Under the pieces are notes generated by a model that searched no databases, was not told the DNA's origin, and saw nothing but the letters and a program-made list of their open reading frames with translations. A stretch of DNA of 64,000 nucleotides from assembly GCA_011050685.1 (NCBI GenBank), contig DRFF01000189.1, forward strand, positions 33,312-97,311, given 5' to 3'. The translations under genes were made by a program, and so were the position numbers. Source of the stretch: Aurantimonas coralicida (GTDB lineage: Bacteria > Pseudomonadota > Alphaproteobacteria > Rhizobiales > Rhizobiaceae). Positions 23,542-32,577 of the stretch are shown piece after piece (the stretch's first letter is position 1; the number at the start of each line of letters is the position of its first letter).

Positions 23542-24360
23542 TTAACGGCGGGCGCCTCCCTTTTGCGTCGCGGACAGATGCACCGGCTCGTCCGGATCGC
23601 AGCCCGCAAGGACGTAGCCACGCCGGAAGTCGTTGATGTGCCGGCGCATCCAATCCGCCGCCAGGGTCGCGTCGCGTTTCTTAAAGGCTGCAATGATGTG
23701 TTCGTGCGCCTCGATCAGCCGCGTGCCGGCCTGGCTCAGGCGCGGCAGCATCCGTTCATTTGCCGGAAACAGCAGCATCGCCGCCGGTTCGCGCGCCAAT
23801 TGCCAGGTGGCATTGCCGGTTGCTTCGGCAATCAGCGCATGGAATTCGAGATCGAGCGTGGTCAGGACGCTTCCCTCGGTTACCGCCACGCGGGTGCGAG
23901 CGAGGTTGTCCTCCAGCGTTTCGATCTGCTCGGGTTGGATCGCTAGCGCCGCCTGCGCCGCCGCCGCCGGCTCCAGCGCCAGCAGCAACTGCCAGAGTTC
24001 GTCGAAACTGACGCGCTGCAGTGCCAGGGCGCGGCTGGCGCGCGTACTTAGATCCTCGGCACGTGGTGCCGAGGCATAAAGGCGCCGGCCGGTGCGGCGT
24101 TGCACCAGGCCGCTCTCTTCGAGCAGCCGCAAGCCTTCCCGCGTGGTAGAGCGATGGACGCCGAGGCGCGCCGCCAGTTCGGCCTCGGTCGGCAGCCGAT
24201 CGCCGAGCGCGAGACGGCCGTCGAGAATCTCCCGCTCGATCGTCTCGAACACCAGCCGATAGGCCGGCGCGGACTCGATCGCCGCAAAATGCGTCGCGGT
24301 GTCCTGGGTCTGCTGGGGCGCGGCAACACTCGATACCGCCCCCGGCGTTCGATCCGCCAT
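23542..24360 (-). CDS. GntR-family regulator, FadR/FCD type
   Basis: The protein has 272 residues from MADRTPGAV (ATG 24360). An in-frame TTG at 24447 exists but lies inside a palindrome that looks like the operator, so I prefer the ATG. The winged helix (LPTEAELAARLGVHRSTTREGLRLLEESGLVQRR) is near residues 55-95. The C-terminal FCD domain has the metal and ligand residues of the family (DLEFHALIAEATGN, EAHEHIIAAFKKRD, MRRHI). It precedes the ABC/ligase genes in the same direction and probably responds to the transported acid or its CoA product. Confidence 0.87.
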   Translation of the reverse strand: MADRTPGAVSSVAAPQQTQDTATHFAAIESAPAYRLVFETIEREILDGRLALGDRLPTEAELAARLGVHRSTTREGLRLLEESGLVQRRTGRRLYASAPRAEDLSTRASRALALQRVSFDELWQLLLALEPAAAAQAALAIQPEQIETLEDNLARTRVAVTEGSVLTTLDLEFHALIAEATGNATWQLAREPAAMLLFPANERMLPRLSQAGTRLIEAHEHIIAAFKKRDATLAADWMRRHINDFRRGYVLAGCDPDEPVHLSATQKGGARR

Positions 24361-24435
24361 TGGCAACACACGTCCCGACAAAGGCCGGGCCTCCTCCCAT
24401 GAGTGCCGCGGCTCTTCCGGCCGTCGACGTTTCTC

Positions 24436-24448
24436 ATTGTCCGACAAT
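24436..24448 (-). promoter_or_regulatory. Palindromic FadR/GntR-type operator
   Basis: ATTGTCCGACAAT is a perfect odd palindrome and matches the TNGTNNNACNA pattern of FadR-subfamily GntR proteins. It lies 76 bases before the regulator's ATG, so it is well placed for autoregulation of the regulator and the downstream transporter operon. Confidence 0.68.
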
Positions 24449-24512
24449 CAGACTAAGCGGAGGATCAGGGAAGCGTCAACCGAGGTATGTGGTTCGCGAG
24501 GCTCCCTCGGCC

Positions 24513-24863
24513 TTATCCGCAGCGAACCTTGACGATCCGGTTCTCCGCGTCGGTTTCGAGGTTCAGTCGGGTCTCGACGAATTCCTGGGTAATCGGCTGA
24601 TTGGGATAGAGCACGCGAACGTCCTCGGCCCCGGAGGCCGCCTTTGCCGCCTCCGTCGCCTCGACATTGGCGATCCGGCCGAGGACGACGCGGGCGGCGT
24701 TGGCATTGCAGGCTTCCAGCTCGGGCGCGGGCATGCTCGGCCCACCGACCGGCATGGGCAAGCTTTGCGGCGGCGGCACCGGGTCGGCGCGGTTGCTCGC
24801 GGCGCAGCCCGCCGTGATGATCGCCACCCCCGAAAGGATTGCCAGTGAGAGGGTTCGTTGCAT
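24513..24863 (-). CDS. Lipoprotein of the I78 peptidase-inhibitor-like family
   Basis: The protein has 116 residues from MQRTLSLAIL (ATG 24863) with a lipobox (ITAGC, Cys near residue 20). After a Pro-rich linker, the domain ends RVLYPNQPITQEFVETRLN...ADAENRIVKVRCG-like, with the terminal Arg-Cys-Gly typical of the I78 elastase-inhibitor family in proteobacteria. It is probably a periplasmic inhibitor of serine proteases. It is divergent from the OpuAC-like gene. Confidence 0.8.
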   Translation of the reverse strand: MQRTLSLAILSGVAIITAGCAASNRADPVPPPQSLPMPVGGPSMPAPELEACNANAARVVLGRIANVEATEAAKAASGAEDVRVLYPNQPITQEFVETRLNLETDAENRIVKVRCG

Positions 24864-25095
24864 GCCGCTTCCTTTATGATCCGCCGTGATGCAGGCATTC
24901 GACCCTAGCGCAATCACCGCCCGGATCGAGGTGCATCCTCGTTGTCCGGGCGCAGATTAGCGCACCGTCCGCAAAAGACGAAAGCCAGCCACGAATCCGT
25001 GAGGATGGGCGATCCTTTTCCCGGCGGGAGCGGCGCCTATGTCATAGCCCCAACACCAATTCCTGCCCCCGACGCCGTGCCTTGGAGCCATTGCC

Positions 25096-26097
25096 ATGAA
25101 ATCCGTTCTCGCCGTCACCGCCGCCCTTGCCGGACTCGTCGCGATACCCTCCGCCGGTCAGGCTCAAGAAGGTTGCGGCACCATCCAGATCGCCTCGATG
25201 AACTGGGCCTCGGCCGAGGTGATGGCCGCGATCGACCAGTTCATCCTCGAGAACGGTTTCGGCTGCGACGCGCAACTCGTGCCCGGCGACACGATGCCGA
25301 CCTTCACGTCGATGACCGAAAAGGGCGAGCCGGACGTCGCCCCGGAGATCTACGTCAAGCAGTTCAAGGAGCAGATCGAGACGGCGCTGAAGGAAGGCCG
25401 GATTGCCTACGGCGCCAAGGTGCTCAAGGATGGGTCGGAAGAGGGATTCTGGATTCCGCAATATCTCGCCGACGCGAATCCGGACATCGTCACGGTCTCG
25501 GATGCGTTGAAGCGTCCCGAGCTGTTCCCGTCGCCGCAATCGTCGGACAAGGGCGCTTTCTATGACTGTCCGGCGGGCTGGGGCTGCCAGATCGTCCTCC
25601 ACAACTTCTTCAAGGCTTATGATGCCGAGGAAAAGGGGTTTGAACTCGTGCCGACCGGATCGGCCGCCGGTCTCGACGGCTCCATCGCAAACGCCTTCGA
25701 AGCCAGGCAAGGTTGGCTGGGCTATTATTGGTCCCCCACCGCGATCATCGCGCGGTATCCGATGAAGAAGCTTGAGTGGGACGTTCCTTACGACGACGCC
25801 GAGTGGTTGAACTGCACGACCCAGGCGGATTGCGAGGACCCCAAGCTGAACGCCTGGACGGAAGCCGAGGTCTACACGCTGATGACGCCGAAGCTTGCCG
25901 AGGATTCGCCGGAAGCCGCCGCCTATCTTGAGCAGCGCGCCTGGGGCAATGAAACCGTCAACAAGATGTTGGCCTGGAAGGACAAGAACCAGGCGACAGG
26001 AGAGGACACCGCGCTCTACTTCCTCGACACCGAGGAGGAGGTCTGGACCAAGTGGGTCTCGCCGGAGGTCGCCGAGAAGGTCAAGGAAGCGCTCTAA
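25096..26097 (+). CDS. Glycine betaine/proline-type (OpuAC) substrate-binding protein
   Basis: The protein has 333 residues with a signal peptide cleaved near GQAQ-EG (about residue 23). It resembles OpuAC/ProX-type binding proteins (QIASMNWASAEVMAAIDQFILENGFG, GWLGYYWSPTAIIARYPMKKLEW) with several paired Cys residues (CGT, FGC, YDCPAGWGC, NCTTQADC). No permease or ATPase genes are adjacent, so it is an orphan binding protein. Its ligand is probably a quaternary amine or related osmolyte, which is family knowledge rather than seen. Confidence 0.85.
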   Translation: MKSVLAVTAALAGLVAIPSAGQAQEGCGTIQIASMNWASAEVMAAIDQFILENGFGCDAQLVPGDTMPTFTSMTEKGEPDVAPEIYVKQFKEQIETALKEGRIAYGAKVLKDGSEEGFWIPQYLADANPDIVTVSDALKRPELFPSPQSSDKGAFYDCPAGWGCQIVLHNFFKAYDAEEKGFELVPTGSAAGLDGSIANAFEARQGWLGYYWSPTAIIARYPMKKLEWDVPYDDAEWLNCTTQADCEDPKLNAWTEAEVYTLMTPKLAEDSPEAAAYLEQRAWGNETVNKMLAWKDKNQATGEDTALYFLDTEEEVWTKWVSPEVAEKVKEAL

Positions 26098-26143
26098 CTT
26101 CTCGCGCTATATCAATGCGCCGGGCTGCCATAAGCGACATTCG

Positions 26144-26569
26144 TCAGATGATCGCGGAAAGCCCGGCGACAATGGCCCAAAACGCGGCGCCAACCATCGC
26201 CAGCAGCGACAGGCCTGTGCCCCCCGAGCGTTGCCAGCCGGGCGCATCCGCGGCGGTAAAATGCAGCGCGTGCAGGAATCGGCCGGCGGTCAGAAGCAGG
26301 CCAAACCCGTGGATCGCCCAGGCCGGCCCGCCGAGAAGGGCAACGGCAAGCAGCGTGATCAGCGTCACCGGGATGAATTCCATGGCGTTCGCGTGGCCGC
26401 GCATGATCCGGATCATGCGCGGATTGCCGCCGTCGCCCATTAACACCTTCTCGCTCTGGCGCACGCGCCCGGTCTGGAACGCCAGCCAGACGAGAATCAG
26501 CGTGTTGAGGCCCGCGTAGATCGCGAGAGCCCCGATCGCATCGGTGGTCGCTTCCAACATGGTGTTCAT
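26144..26569 (-). CDS. MAPEG-family membrane protein
   Basis: The protein has 141 residues with four hydrophobic helices. The conserved segment GNPRMIRIMRGHANAMEFIPVTLI (about residues 48-72) matches MAPEG proteins, which act on glutathione or lipid substrates. Its exact activity is unknown. It is divergent from the NnrU-like gene with 225 bases between starts. A second start at 26560 is possible. Confidence 0.87.
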   Translation of the reverse strand: MNTMLEATTDAIGALAIYAGLNTLILVWLAFQTGRVRQSEKVLMGDGGNPRMIRIMRGHANAMEFIPVTLITLLAVALLGGPAWAIHGFGLLLTAGRFLHALHFTAADAPGWQRSGGTGLSLLAMVGAAFWAIVAGLSAII

Positions 26570-26794
26570 CCCGTACCGGCGGCGCGTTCGCGGCCTGATC
26601 CGTAGGGTTTAAGGCGGTGTCGCTGGGATGTCGATCCGGGTCGTAACGCCAGGTTGTCCCCATCTATTACCCACCGGCAGACCCGTCCCGTCATGGAGGA
26701 GGCGCGTTCATCGCGTCTTTCAGCTAGTCTTCGTTTGGTCGGCATCCGCGACATCGGCAGATGTCATGCGCGTGCGAACCAAAGGGGCGAAGCT

Positions 26795-27376
26795 ATGATG
26801 CCACTGCTGCTGGGACTGATCGTTTTCCTGGGGGTTCACTCGCTGCAGATCTTCGCTGACGATGGGCGGGGCCGGCTGATCGCTCGCCTGGGCGAGAGCC
26901 AGTTCAAGCTTACCTATTCGGCCCTATCCTTGATCGGGCTGCTACTGATCATTTTCGGCTATGGGCAGGCGAGGGCGGACGCCAGCGTGCTCTGGTCGCC
27001 GCCGACCGGCCTTCGCCATCTGGTATTCCTTCTCGTGCCGGTGGCGTTCATCCTTGTTGCCAGTGCTTACTCCCCGGCGGGCCACATCAAGGCCATGGTT
27101 CGTCATCCGATGGTGCTCGGCGTCGCAATCTGGGCCTTGGCCCATCTCCTCGTCAACGGCACCGACGCCGACCTCGTGCTGTTCGGCGGCTTCCTGGCTT
27201 GGGCGCTCGTCGACTACGCCAGCGCGCTTCGGCGGACCGCGACGGGCACTGCGCAAGCGACCGCCGCCAAAAACCTTCGCGGCGACCTGATCGCGGTGGT
27301 CATTGGCCTCGTCCTGTCCGCCGCTTTTTTGTTCGGACTGCATGGCTGGCTCATCGGCGTGCCGCTGCTTCGATAG
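26795..27376 (+). CDS. NnrU-family membrane protein
   Basis: The protein has 193 residues starting at the first of two ATGs at 26795, with AAAGGGG upstream. Five or six membrane helices and the motif RHPMVLGVAIWALAHLLVNG (about residues 108-127) identify the NnrU/isoprenylcysteine-methyltransferase-like family. NnrU was first found with nitric oxide reductase genes, but here no denitrification genes are close, so its role is unclear. Confidence 0.87.
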   Translation: MMPLLLGLIVFLGVHSLQIFADDGRGRLIARLGESQFKLTYSALSLIGLLLIIFGYGQARADASVLWSPPTGLRHLVFLLVPVAFILVASAYSPAGHIKAMVRHPMVLGVAIWALAHLLVNGTDADLVLFGGFLAWALVDYASALRRTATGTAQATAAKNLRGDLIAVVIGLVLSAAFLFGLHGWLIGVPLLR

Positions 27377-27493
27377 GATCGGCAAGAGCTTGCCCTTTCA
27401 CAGATGCGAAAAATCGTTAGAAGACGCCATGTCCGTTGTGTGCGTCGGCTGCGGCGGATGATGTGCCGCGACGATTTTTCGAAGAGTGGGTGA

Positions 27494-28405
27494 ATGAGCG
27501 ACGACAGTTTCTTCCGCGAGGTTAGCGACGAGCTTCGCCAGGACAAGGTCAAGGCCGTCTGGACGAAGTTCGGTATGTGGATCTTCGCCGCCGTCGTCCT
27601 CGCTGTCGCCATTACGGCCGGTGTCGTCGGCTGGGATCGTTACCGGACCGCGCAGGCCAATGCCTCCGGAGACTCATATCTCGCCGCGCTGGATCTGGCC
27701 CGGGATGGCAAACGGGACGAAGCCGTGGTGGCCCTCGAAGCGATCGCGGCGGACGGCTACGGAGCCTATCCCGACCTTGCCCGGATGAGCATCGGCGGCG
27801 TCCTGCATGAACAGGACAAACCCGATGAAGCCGTCGCCGCCTTCGACGGCGTGGCGAATGATTCCGGCGTGCCGCAGCCGATCCGCGATATGGCCGCCGT
27901 CCGGGCGGCCTACATTCTTGTCGACAGCGGTACGCTCGACGACGTCCGCAGCCGTGTCGAACGTCTGACCGGCGACAGCGAAGCGCTGCGCTTTCCGGCG
28001 CGCGAGGCGATTGCCCTGGCGGCCTGGAAGGCGGGGGATGGGGAAACCGCACGCCTGCTCTTCCAGCAACTCCTCGACGATGCCGGGGCGCCCAACGGTA
28101 TTGCCGGGCGAGCGCGCATGATGCTCGAAGTGATCGCCGCCAGCGACCCGATGGCGGCCGCCGCAGCACCGGGCGAGCCCGCTGACACCGCGGCTCCGAG
28201 TGGAGAGGCTGCTGACACAGCGCCGGCACAATCGGCCACCGATTCCGGCGTGACAGACAGCCGGACAAGCCAGCCGGCGTCCGCCGATGCGCCCGAACCG
28301 GCGAGCGCCGCCGCGCCGGTGGACGAAACGAATTCGCAGGCCGCGCCGCCCTCGATGCCCTCGCAGGCGGTGAGCGAACCGGCGCCAGCAGCCGGCGCGA
28401 ACTGA
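27494..28405 (+). CDS. YfgM-like tetratricopeptide membrane protein
   Basis: The protein has 303 residues, with a short cytoplasmic N-terminus (MSDDSFFREVSDELRQDKVK), one membrane helix (about residues 29-46), TPR-like repeats (about 55-215) and an Ala/Pro/Ser-rich low-complexity tail of about 80 residues. This is the YfgM/DUF2133 type that sits upstream of der in many proteobacteria and acts in the periplasm near the translocon and outer membrane assembly. The long disordered tail is unusual in length. Confidence 0.86.
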   Translation: MSDDSFFREVSDELRQDKVKAVWTKFGMWIFAAVVLAVAITAGVVGWDRYRTAQANASGDSYLAALDLARDGKRDEAVVALEAIAADGYGAYPDLARMSIGGVLHEQDKPDEAVAAFDGVANDSGVPQPIRDMAAVRAAYILVDSGTLDDVRSRVERLTGDSEALRFPAREAIALAAWKAGDGETARLLFQQLLDDAGAPNGIAGRARMMLEVIAASDPMAAAAAPGEPADTAAPSGEAADTAPAQSATDSGVTDSRTSQPASADAPEPASAAAPVDETNSQAAPPSMPSQAVSEPAPAAGAN

Positions 28406-28468
28406 TCCCAATCGGCGTCCGGCGAATCGTCGGGCGCCCCATCGCTCCGGAGGAGCGCGGAGACCGTC

Positions 28469-29887
28469 ATGGTCACCATCGCCATTATCGGCCGGCCGAA
28501 TGTCGGCAAGTCGACCCTGTTCAACCGCCTCGTCGGCAAGCGGCTAGCGCTCGTCGACGACCGGCCAGGCGTCACCCGCGACCGGCGCTCCGGTGACGCG
28601 TCGCTGATGGACCTCGAGTTCGAGATCGTCGACACGGCGGGTCTGGAGGAAGCCGGGGCGGAGACACTGGAGGGGCGCATGCGCGCCCAGACGGAAGCGG
28701 CGATCGCGTCGGCGGACCTGTCGCTGTTCATGATCGACGCCAAAACCGGTCTCAATCCCCAAGATATCGCCTTCGCCGATCTGATGCGGCGGACCGCCGC
28801 AAAGGTCGTGCTGGTCGCCAACAAGGCCGAGGCGAAGGGCGCCGAGTCGGGCCTCATCGACGCCTATTCGCTCGGGCTCGGCGAGCCGATCGGCATTTCG
28901 GCCGAGCACGGCGTCGGAATGGCGGAGCTTCGCGACGCCATCGTCGAGGCATTGGGCGACGCGGTCCTGGACTATGAGGACGACGACGAGGAAGAGAGCG
29001 CAGACGTTGAGAGCGAAGCGGCCTTCACGGATGATGCGGAGGAGCCGTCCTACGACGCGACCAAGCCGCTGCGAATTGCCATCGTCGGACGGCCGAATGT
29101 CGGCAAGTCGACGCTGATCAACCGCTTCATCGGCGAGGATCGCATGCTGACCGGCCCTGAGGCCGGGATCACGCGCGATTCCATCTCGGTCGAGTGGGAA
29201 TGGCGCGGGCGCAAGATCAAGCTGTTCGATACGGCCGGCCTTCGGCGCAAGGCGCGAATCCAGGAAAAACTCGAAAAGCTCTCCGTCGCCGACGCGCTCC
29301 GCGCGATCAAATTCGCCGAAGTCGTGGTGGTAGTGCTCGACGTGACCATCCCCTTCGAGCGCCAGGATCTATCGATCGTCGATCTCGTGGTGCGCGAGGG
29401 CCGGGCGCCGGTCATCGCCTTCAACAAATGGGACCTCGTGGAGGATCGGCAGGCCGTGCTCGCCGATCTGCGCGAGAAGACCGGCCGTCTCCTGCCGCAG
29501 GCGCGTGGCATCCGGGCGGTGACCGTGGCGGGTGAAACCGGCGAGGGGATCGACCGGCTGATGAGCGCGATCGCCGAGACACATGAAATCTGGAACCGCC
29601 GCGTGTCGACCGCGAAACTGAATCAGTGGCTCGACCGGATGGTCGGTCACCATCCCCCTCCGGCGGTCGCGGGGCGGCGGGTGACAATTAAATATATGAC
29701 TCAAGTCAAGTCGCGGCCACCGACCTTCATGTTGTCCACGACTCGTCCCGAAGCGCTTGGCACCGCTTACACGCGCTATCTTATCAATGGGTTACGCGAC
29801 AGCTTCGGGCTTCTCGGCGTGCCGATCCGTCTCGGATTGCGCAAACCGGATAACCCTTACGCCGCAAAAGCGAAGCGGCGGTCATGA
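28469..29887 (+). CDS. der: GTPase Der (EngA), ribosome assembly
   Basis: The protein has 472 residues with two tandem GTPase domains, each opening with GRPNVGKST (about residues 8 and 207). G3 motifs are DTAGLEE and DTAGLRR, with G4 NKAE and NKWD, and a C-terminal KH-like domain that includes [16 protein letters not shown]. It acts in 50S subunit maturation. The linker between domains is rich in Asp and Glu, as usual. It lies 63 bases after the TPR gene. Confidence 0.97.
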   Translation: MVTIAIIGRPNVGKSTLFNRLVGKRLALVDDRPGVTRDRRSGDASLMDLEFEIVDTAGLEEAGAETLEGRMRAQTEAAIASADLSLFMIDAKTGLNPQDIAFADLMRRTAAKVVLVANKAEAKGAESGLIDAYSLGLGEPIGISAEHGVGMAELRDAIVEALGDAVLDYEDDDEEESADVESEAAFTDDAEEPSYDATKPLRIAIVGRPNVGKSTLINRFIGEDRMLTGPEAGITRDSISVEWEWRGRKIKLFDTAGLRRKARIQEKLEKLSVADALRAIKFAEVVVVVLDVTIPFERQDLSIVDLVVREGRAPVIAFNKWDLVEDRQAVLADLREKTGRLLPQARGIRAVTVAGETGEGIDRLMSAIAETHEIWNRRVSTAKLNQWLDRMVGHHPPPAVAGRRVTIKYMTQVKSRPPTFMLSTTRPEALGTAYTRYLINGLRDSFGLLGVPIRLGLRKPDNPYAAKAKRRS

Positions 29888-29902
29888 AATCACCATCATC
29901 TG

Positions 29903-29923
29903 TTAACCAAGAAACAAGGTTAA
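29903..29923. repeat. Inverted repeat TTAACC-N9-GGTTAA before the cell wall hydrolase gene
   Basis: Arms TTAACC (29903-29908) and GGTTAA (29918-29923) are separated by nine bases in the 120-base gap between der and the SleB-like gene. It could be an operator, but no known regulator fits well. Confidence 0.4.
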
Positions 29924-30007
29924 TGGGGGAAATTCGGTGGAAGTCCATCGATTGAAGACTGTTTTGGGGACGTAATGACGGCTGTTGATTTGGTAGCAGG
30001 GGGACGC

Positions 30008-31186
30008 ATGCAACGCCGTTCGTCGAAACGCGCCGCACGCGCTATCGTCGTCGCGGCCGGCAGCTTCGCGACTCTCACCGCGTTTACCGGTCAACTCGCC
30101 TATCAGGATATGACCAGCCTGCTCGGCGGTTCCAGAGAAGCAAACCGCTGGCAGTCGTATTTTGTTCCATCGCCGGCGGGCTCGGTGGAAACCGCCAAGA
30201 TCGCATTCGCCGATTCCGGCAAGAACAGCCGCCTGCCGGCCGGCAGCGGCGTCAAGGCCGGCAACGGCGACCTCTTCACCATCGACACGGTTCAGCTGGC
30301 GCTCGACACGCCCGACGAGAACCGGGTGGCGCGAGCAGAGAAGGGGCGCCGGGTCATTTCTCTCATGCCTGCCGCCGAACTGCCGCCGCGCGGCTTCTCC
30401 GCCGGCTCGATCCTGGAGCGGCAGTCGCTGCTCGGATCGCGGGTCACCGGCGGCCAGGAGCGAATTCGGAGCGCCTTCTCCAAGGTGACGCAGTCCACCA
30501 AGGACGCGATGACCGTCGCCATGAATTTCCAGCTCAAGGGTCCGCCGACGATCAAGCCGGGCAAGGAGAGGGCGACCAACGACATGTTAATGCTGGCTTC
30601 CCTGAAGCCTTCGGACGCCGCGACCGCCGCGCTCGGCTATGCACCTTCGGGACCGCAGTCGGGCCGCGCTTCCTCGCTGTTCGAGAAAATCCTGAAGGAT
30701 ACGCCGCAGGCGTTCATTCCGCCGATCGGCGAGAAGGACCATGCCTGGGCCGCGACGCCCCTTCCGGCGACGGCCTATACGGACAAGGAGCAGAAGTGTC
30801 TTGCCAATGGCCTGTATTTCGAGGCGCGAGGCGAGTCGACGCTGGGGCAGGCGGCAGTGGGGCAGGTTATCCTGAACCGCGTTCGCAACCCGGCATTCCC
30901 GAACACGATCTGCGGCGTCGTCTACCAGAACAAGAGCTGGCGCAATCGCTGCCAGTTTTCCTTCGCGTGCGATGGCGCGCGTGATCGCATTGCCGACAGC
31001 GGCGCTTGGGCGCGCGTGTCGCGCGTCGCCGAACAGGTGACCAAGGGCGAACTCTGGATCAACGCGGTCGGCTCGGCGACCCATTATCACGCCAATTACG
31101 TTCGGCCGCGCTGGGCACGCGCCATGGAAAAGGTCGACAAGATCGGCAAACACATCTTCTACCGCACCTTCAACGGCGGCTGGTAA
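30008..31186 (+). CDS. SleB-type cell wall hydrolase
   Basis: The protein has 392 residues from ATG 30008, chosen for the AGGGGG upstream (ATG 29975 would add eleven residues). A membrane or signal segment (about residues 10-27) is followed by a long linker. The hydrolase_2/SleB domain (about 265-390) has NGLYFEARGES with the catalytic-type Glu and SATHYHANYVRPRWAR. It likely cleaves peptidoglycan in the periplasm. The domain is C-terminal and the linker is of unknown function. Confidence 0.88.
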   Translation: MQRRSSKRAARAIVVAAGSFATLTAFTGQLAYQDMTSLLGGSREANRWQSYFVPSPAGSVETAKIAFADSGKNSRLPAGSGVKAGNGDLFTIDTVQLALDTPDENRVARAEKGRRVISLMPAAELPPRGFSAGSILERQSLLGSRVTGGQERIRSAFSKVTQSTKDAMTVAMNFQLKGPPTIKPGKERATNDMLMLASLKPSDAATAALGYAPSGPQSGRASSLFEKILKDTPQAFIPPIGEKDHAWAATPLPATAYTDKEQKCLANGLYFEARGESTLGQAAVGQVILNRVRNPAFPNTICGVVYQNKSWRNRCQFSFACDGARDRIADSGAWARVSRVAEQVTKGELWINAVGSATHYHANYVRPRWARAMEKVDKIGKHIFYRTFNGGW

Positions 31187-31358
31187 GCAGCTCGCGCCAT
31201 CGCGAATCTCCCGGCTTTAGCCAAATTGCGAGCGCACCTTCCCGCGTGAAATATTTCCGCATTCCGCTGTATCGGCCGGATCGCGCGACCCGAGCATTTT
31301 GCCGCCGCCGAAAAATGCGCTAGAGCCCAAAGCTCCTCATTTGCAACGGTCGGACACT

Positions 31359-32003
31359 ATGGCTCAGAAAACCAAGCACCTGCTCCATATCCTGGCCGCC
31401 CAGCCGGTCATCCCCGTCGTCGCGGTGGACAGCGCCGCGGAAGGCGTCGAACTGGCGCGCGCCTTGGCCGCCGGCGGCCTGAAGGCCATCGAGGTCACGC
31501 TGCGTACGCCGGCCGCTCTCGACGCGATTCGGGCGATCAGCAGCGAAGTGCCGGAGACGGCCTGCGGCGCTGGCACCATTCTCGAGCCGAAGCAATTCGA
31601 CCGCGCGGCGAAGGCCGGCGCGAAGTTCATCGTATCGCCCGGCGCGACGGTGGAACTTCTCGACGCCGCGAGATCTTCGGACGTTCCGTTGCTGCCGGGA
31701 TCGGCAACGGCCAGCGAATTGATGGCGATGCTGGAAGAGGGCTACGAGGTGCTGAAATTCTTCCCGGCCGAACAGATCGGCGGTGCCGCCTTCCTCCGCT
31801 CGATCGCTCCGGTCTTTCCCGCCTTGCGTTTCTGCCCGACCGGCGGCGTGTCCATGAGCAACGTACGCGACTATCTCGCGCTGCCGAACGTCATCTGCGT
31901 CGGGGGCTCGTGGGTGGCGCCGAAGGCCGCGGTTGCGGCCCGCGACTGGGCGGAGATCACCCGTCTCGCGCGGGAGGCCGTGGCGCTTCGCGGCGGCGGC
32001 TGA
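31359..32003 (+). CDS. eda: KDPG/KHG aldolase
   Basis: The protein has 214 residues from MAQKTKHLLH (ATG 31359). Key residues are the Glu in IEVTLRT and the Schiff-base Lys in VLKFFPAEQIGG, with FCPTGGVSMSN holding the phosphate. It cleaves 2-keto-3-deoxy-6-phosphogluconate to pyruvate and glyceraldehyde 3-phosphate in the Entner-Doudoroff pathway. It stands alone here, without edd or zwf. Confidence 0.94.
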   Translation: MAQKTKHLLHILAAQPVIPVVAVDSAAEGVELARALAAGGLKAIEVTLRTPAALDAIRAISSEVPETACGAGTILEPKQFDRAAKAGAKFIVSPGATVELLDAARSSDVPLLPGSATASELMAMLEEGYEVLKFFPAEQIGGAAFLRSIAPVFPALRFCPTGGVSMSNVRDYLALPNVICVGGSWVAPKAAVAARDWAEITRLAREAVALRGGG

Positions 32004-32142
32004 GCCGCGGTCCCTCGCGCCGTGCCCGATCCGGGGGCACGCTCTTCGCGGCACGGTTCAGACCCTTGTCGGGGCGATGTCGACCACGGCGCACAAGCAT
32101 CTTGACGCGGCAACGGCTCCCGGTCATGGTCCCGGCCGGAGC

Positions 32143-32217
32143 GCGGGCGTAGTTCAGCGGTAGAACGCAAGCTTCCCAAGCTTGATGTCGTGGGTTCGAT
32201 CCCCATCGCCCGCTCCA
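32143..32217 (+). tRNA. tRNA-Gly (CCC anticodon)
   Basis: The full cloverleaf is visible. The acceptor arms are GCGGGCG and CGCCCGC. The anticodon stem CAAGC/GCTTG holds loop TTCCCAA (anticodon CCC at 32175-32177). The T arm is GTGGG-TTCGATC-CCCAT. The CCA end is encoded at 32215-32217. Confidence 0.97.
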
Positions 32218-32241
32218 GCCTCCAGACTCTCGCAGGTGCTG

Positions 32242-32475
32242 CTAGGTCGTCTCGCCGAAGGGCGGACCGCCGAGCGGGACGTGGTCGTCGGACAGATCAT
32301 CCGCACCGAGCCCAAGCGCCTCCTGGGCGATCTTCGCATGGAGCTGCCCCACCGTCGCGAGAGCATGGCCGCACGCGCTGCACGCGATCTTTTCATGATC
32401 GGGCGTGCTCTCGTCGAGATTGATCCGATTCTCGGCTCCGCACTTGTCGCAGCGCATCGTCATCGCGTTCTTCAT
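32242..32475 (-). CDS. Small zinc-ribbon protein
   Basis: The protein has 77 residues from MKNAMTMRCDKCG (ATG 32475, AAGGTGG upstream). Two CxxC pairs (CDKC at about residue 9 and CSAC at about 33) can bind one zinc. The C-terminus is acidic and helical. The family is not recognised. It is convergent with tRNA-Gly and lies 102 bases downstream of the ZIP gene on the same strand, so it might share that transcript. Confidence 0.75.
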   Translation of the reverse strand: MKNAMTMRCDKCGAENRINLDESTPDHEKIACSACGHALATVGQLHAKIAQEALGLGADDLSDDHVPLGGPPFGETT

Positions 32476-32577
32476 TTCGTCCACCTTTGCTACGGCCCTC
32501 GATGTCGCCTCGGCCTGCCATCCGTGCCGAACCATCTAGCGGCCTCTGCCCGATCACCAAGGGTGAGAGCGGCACCG

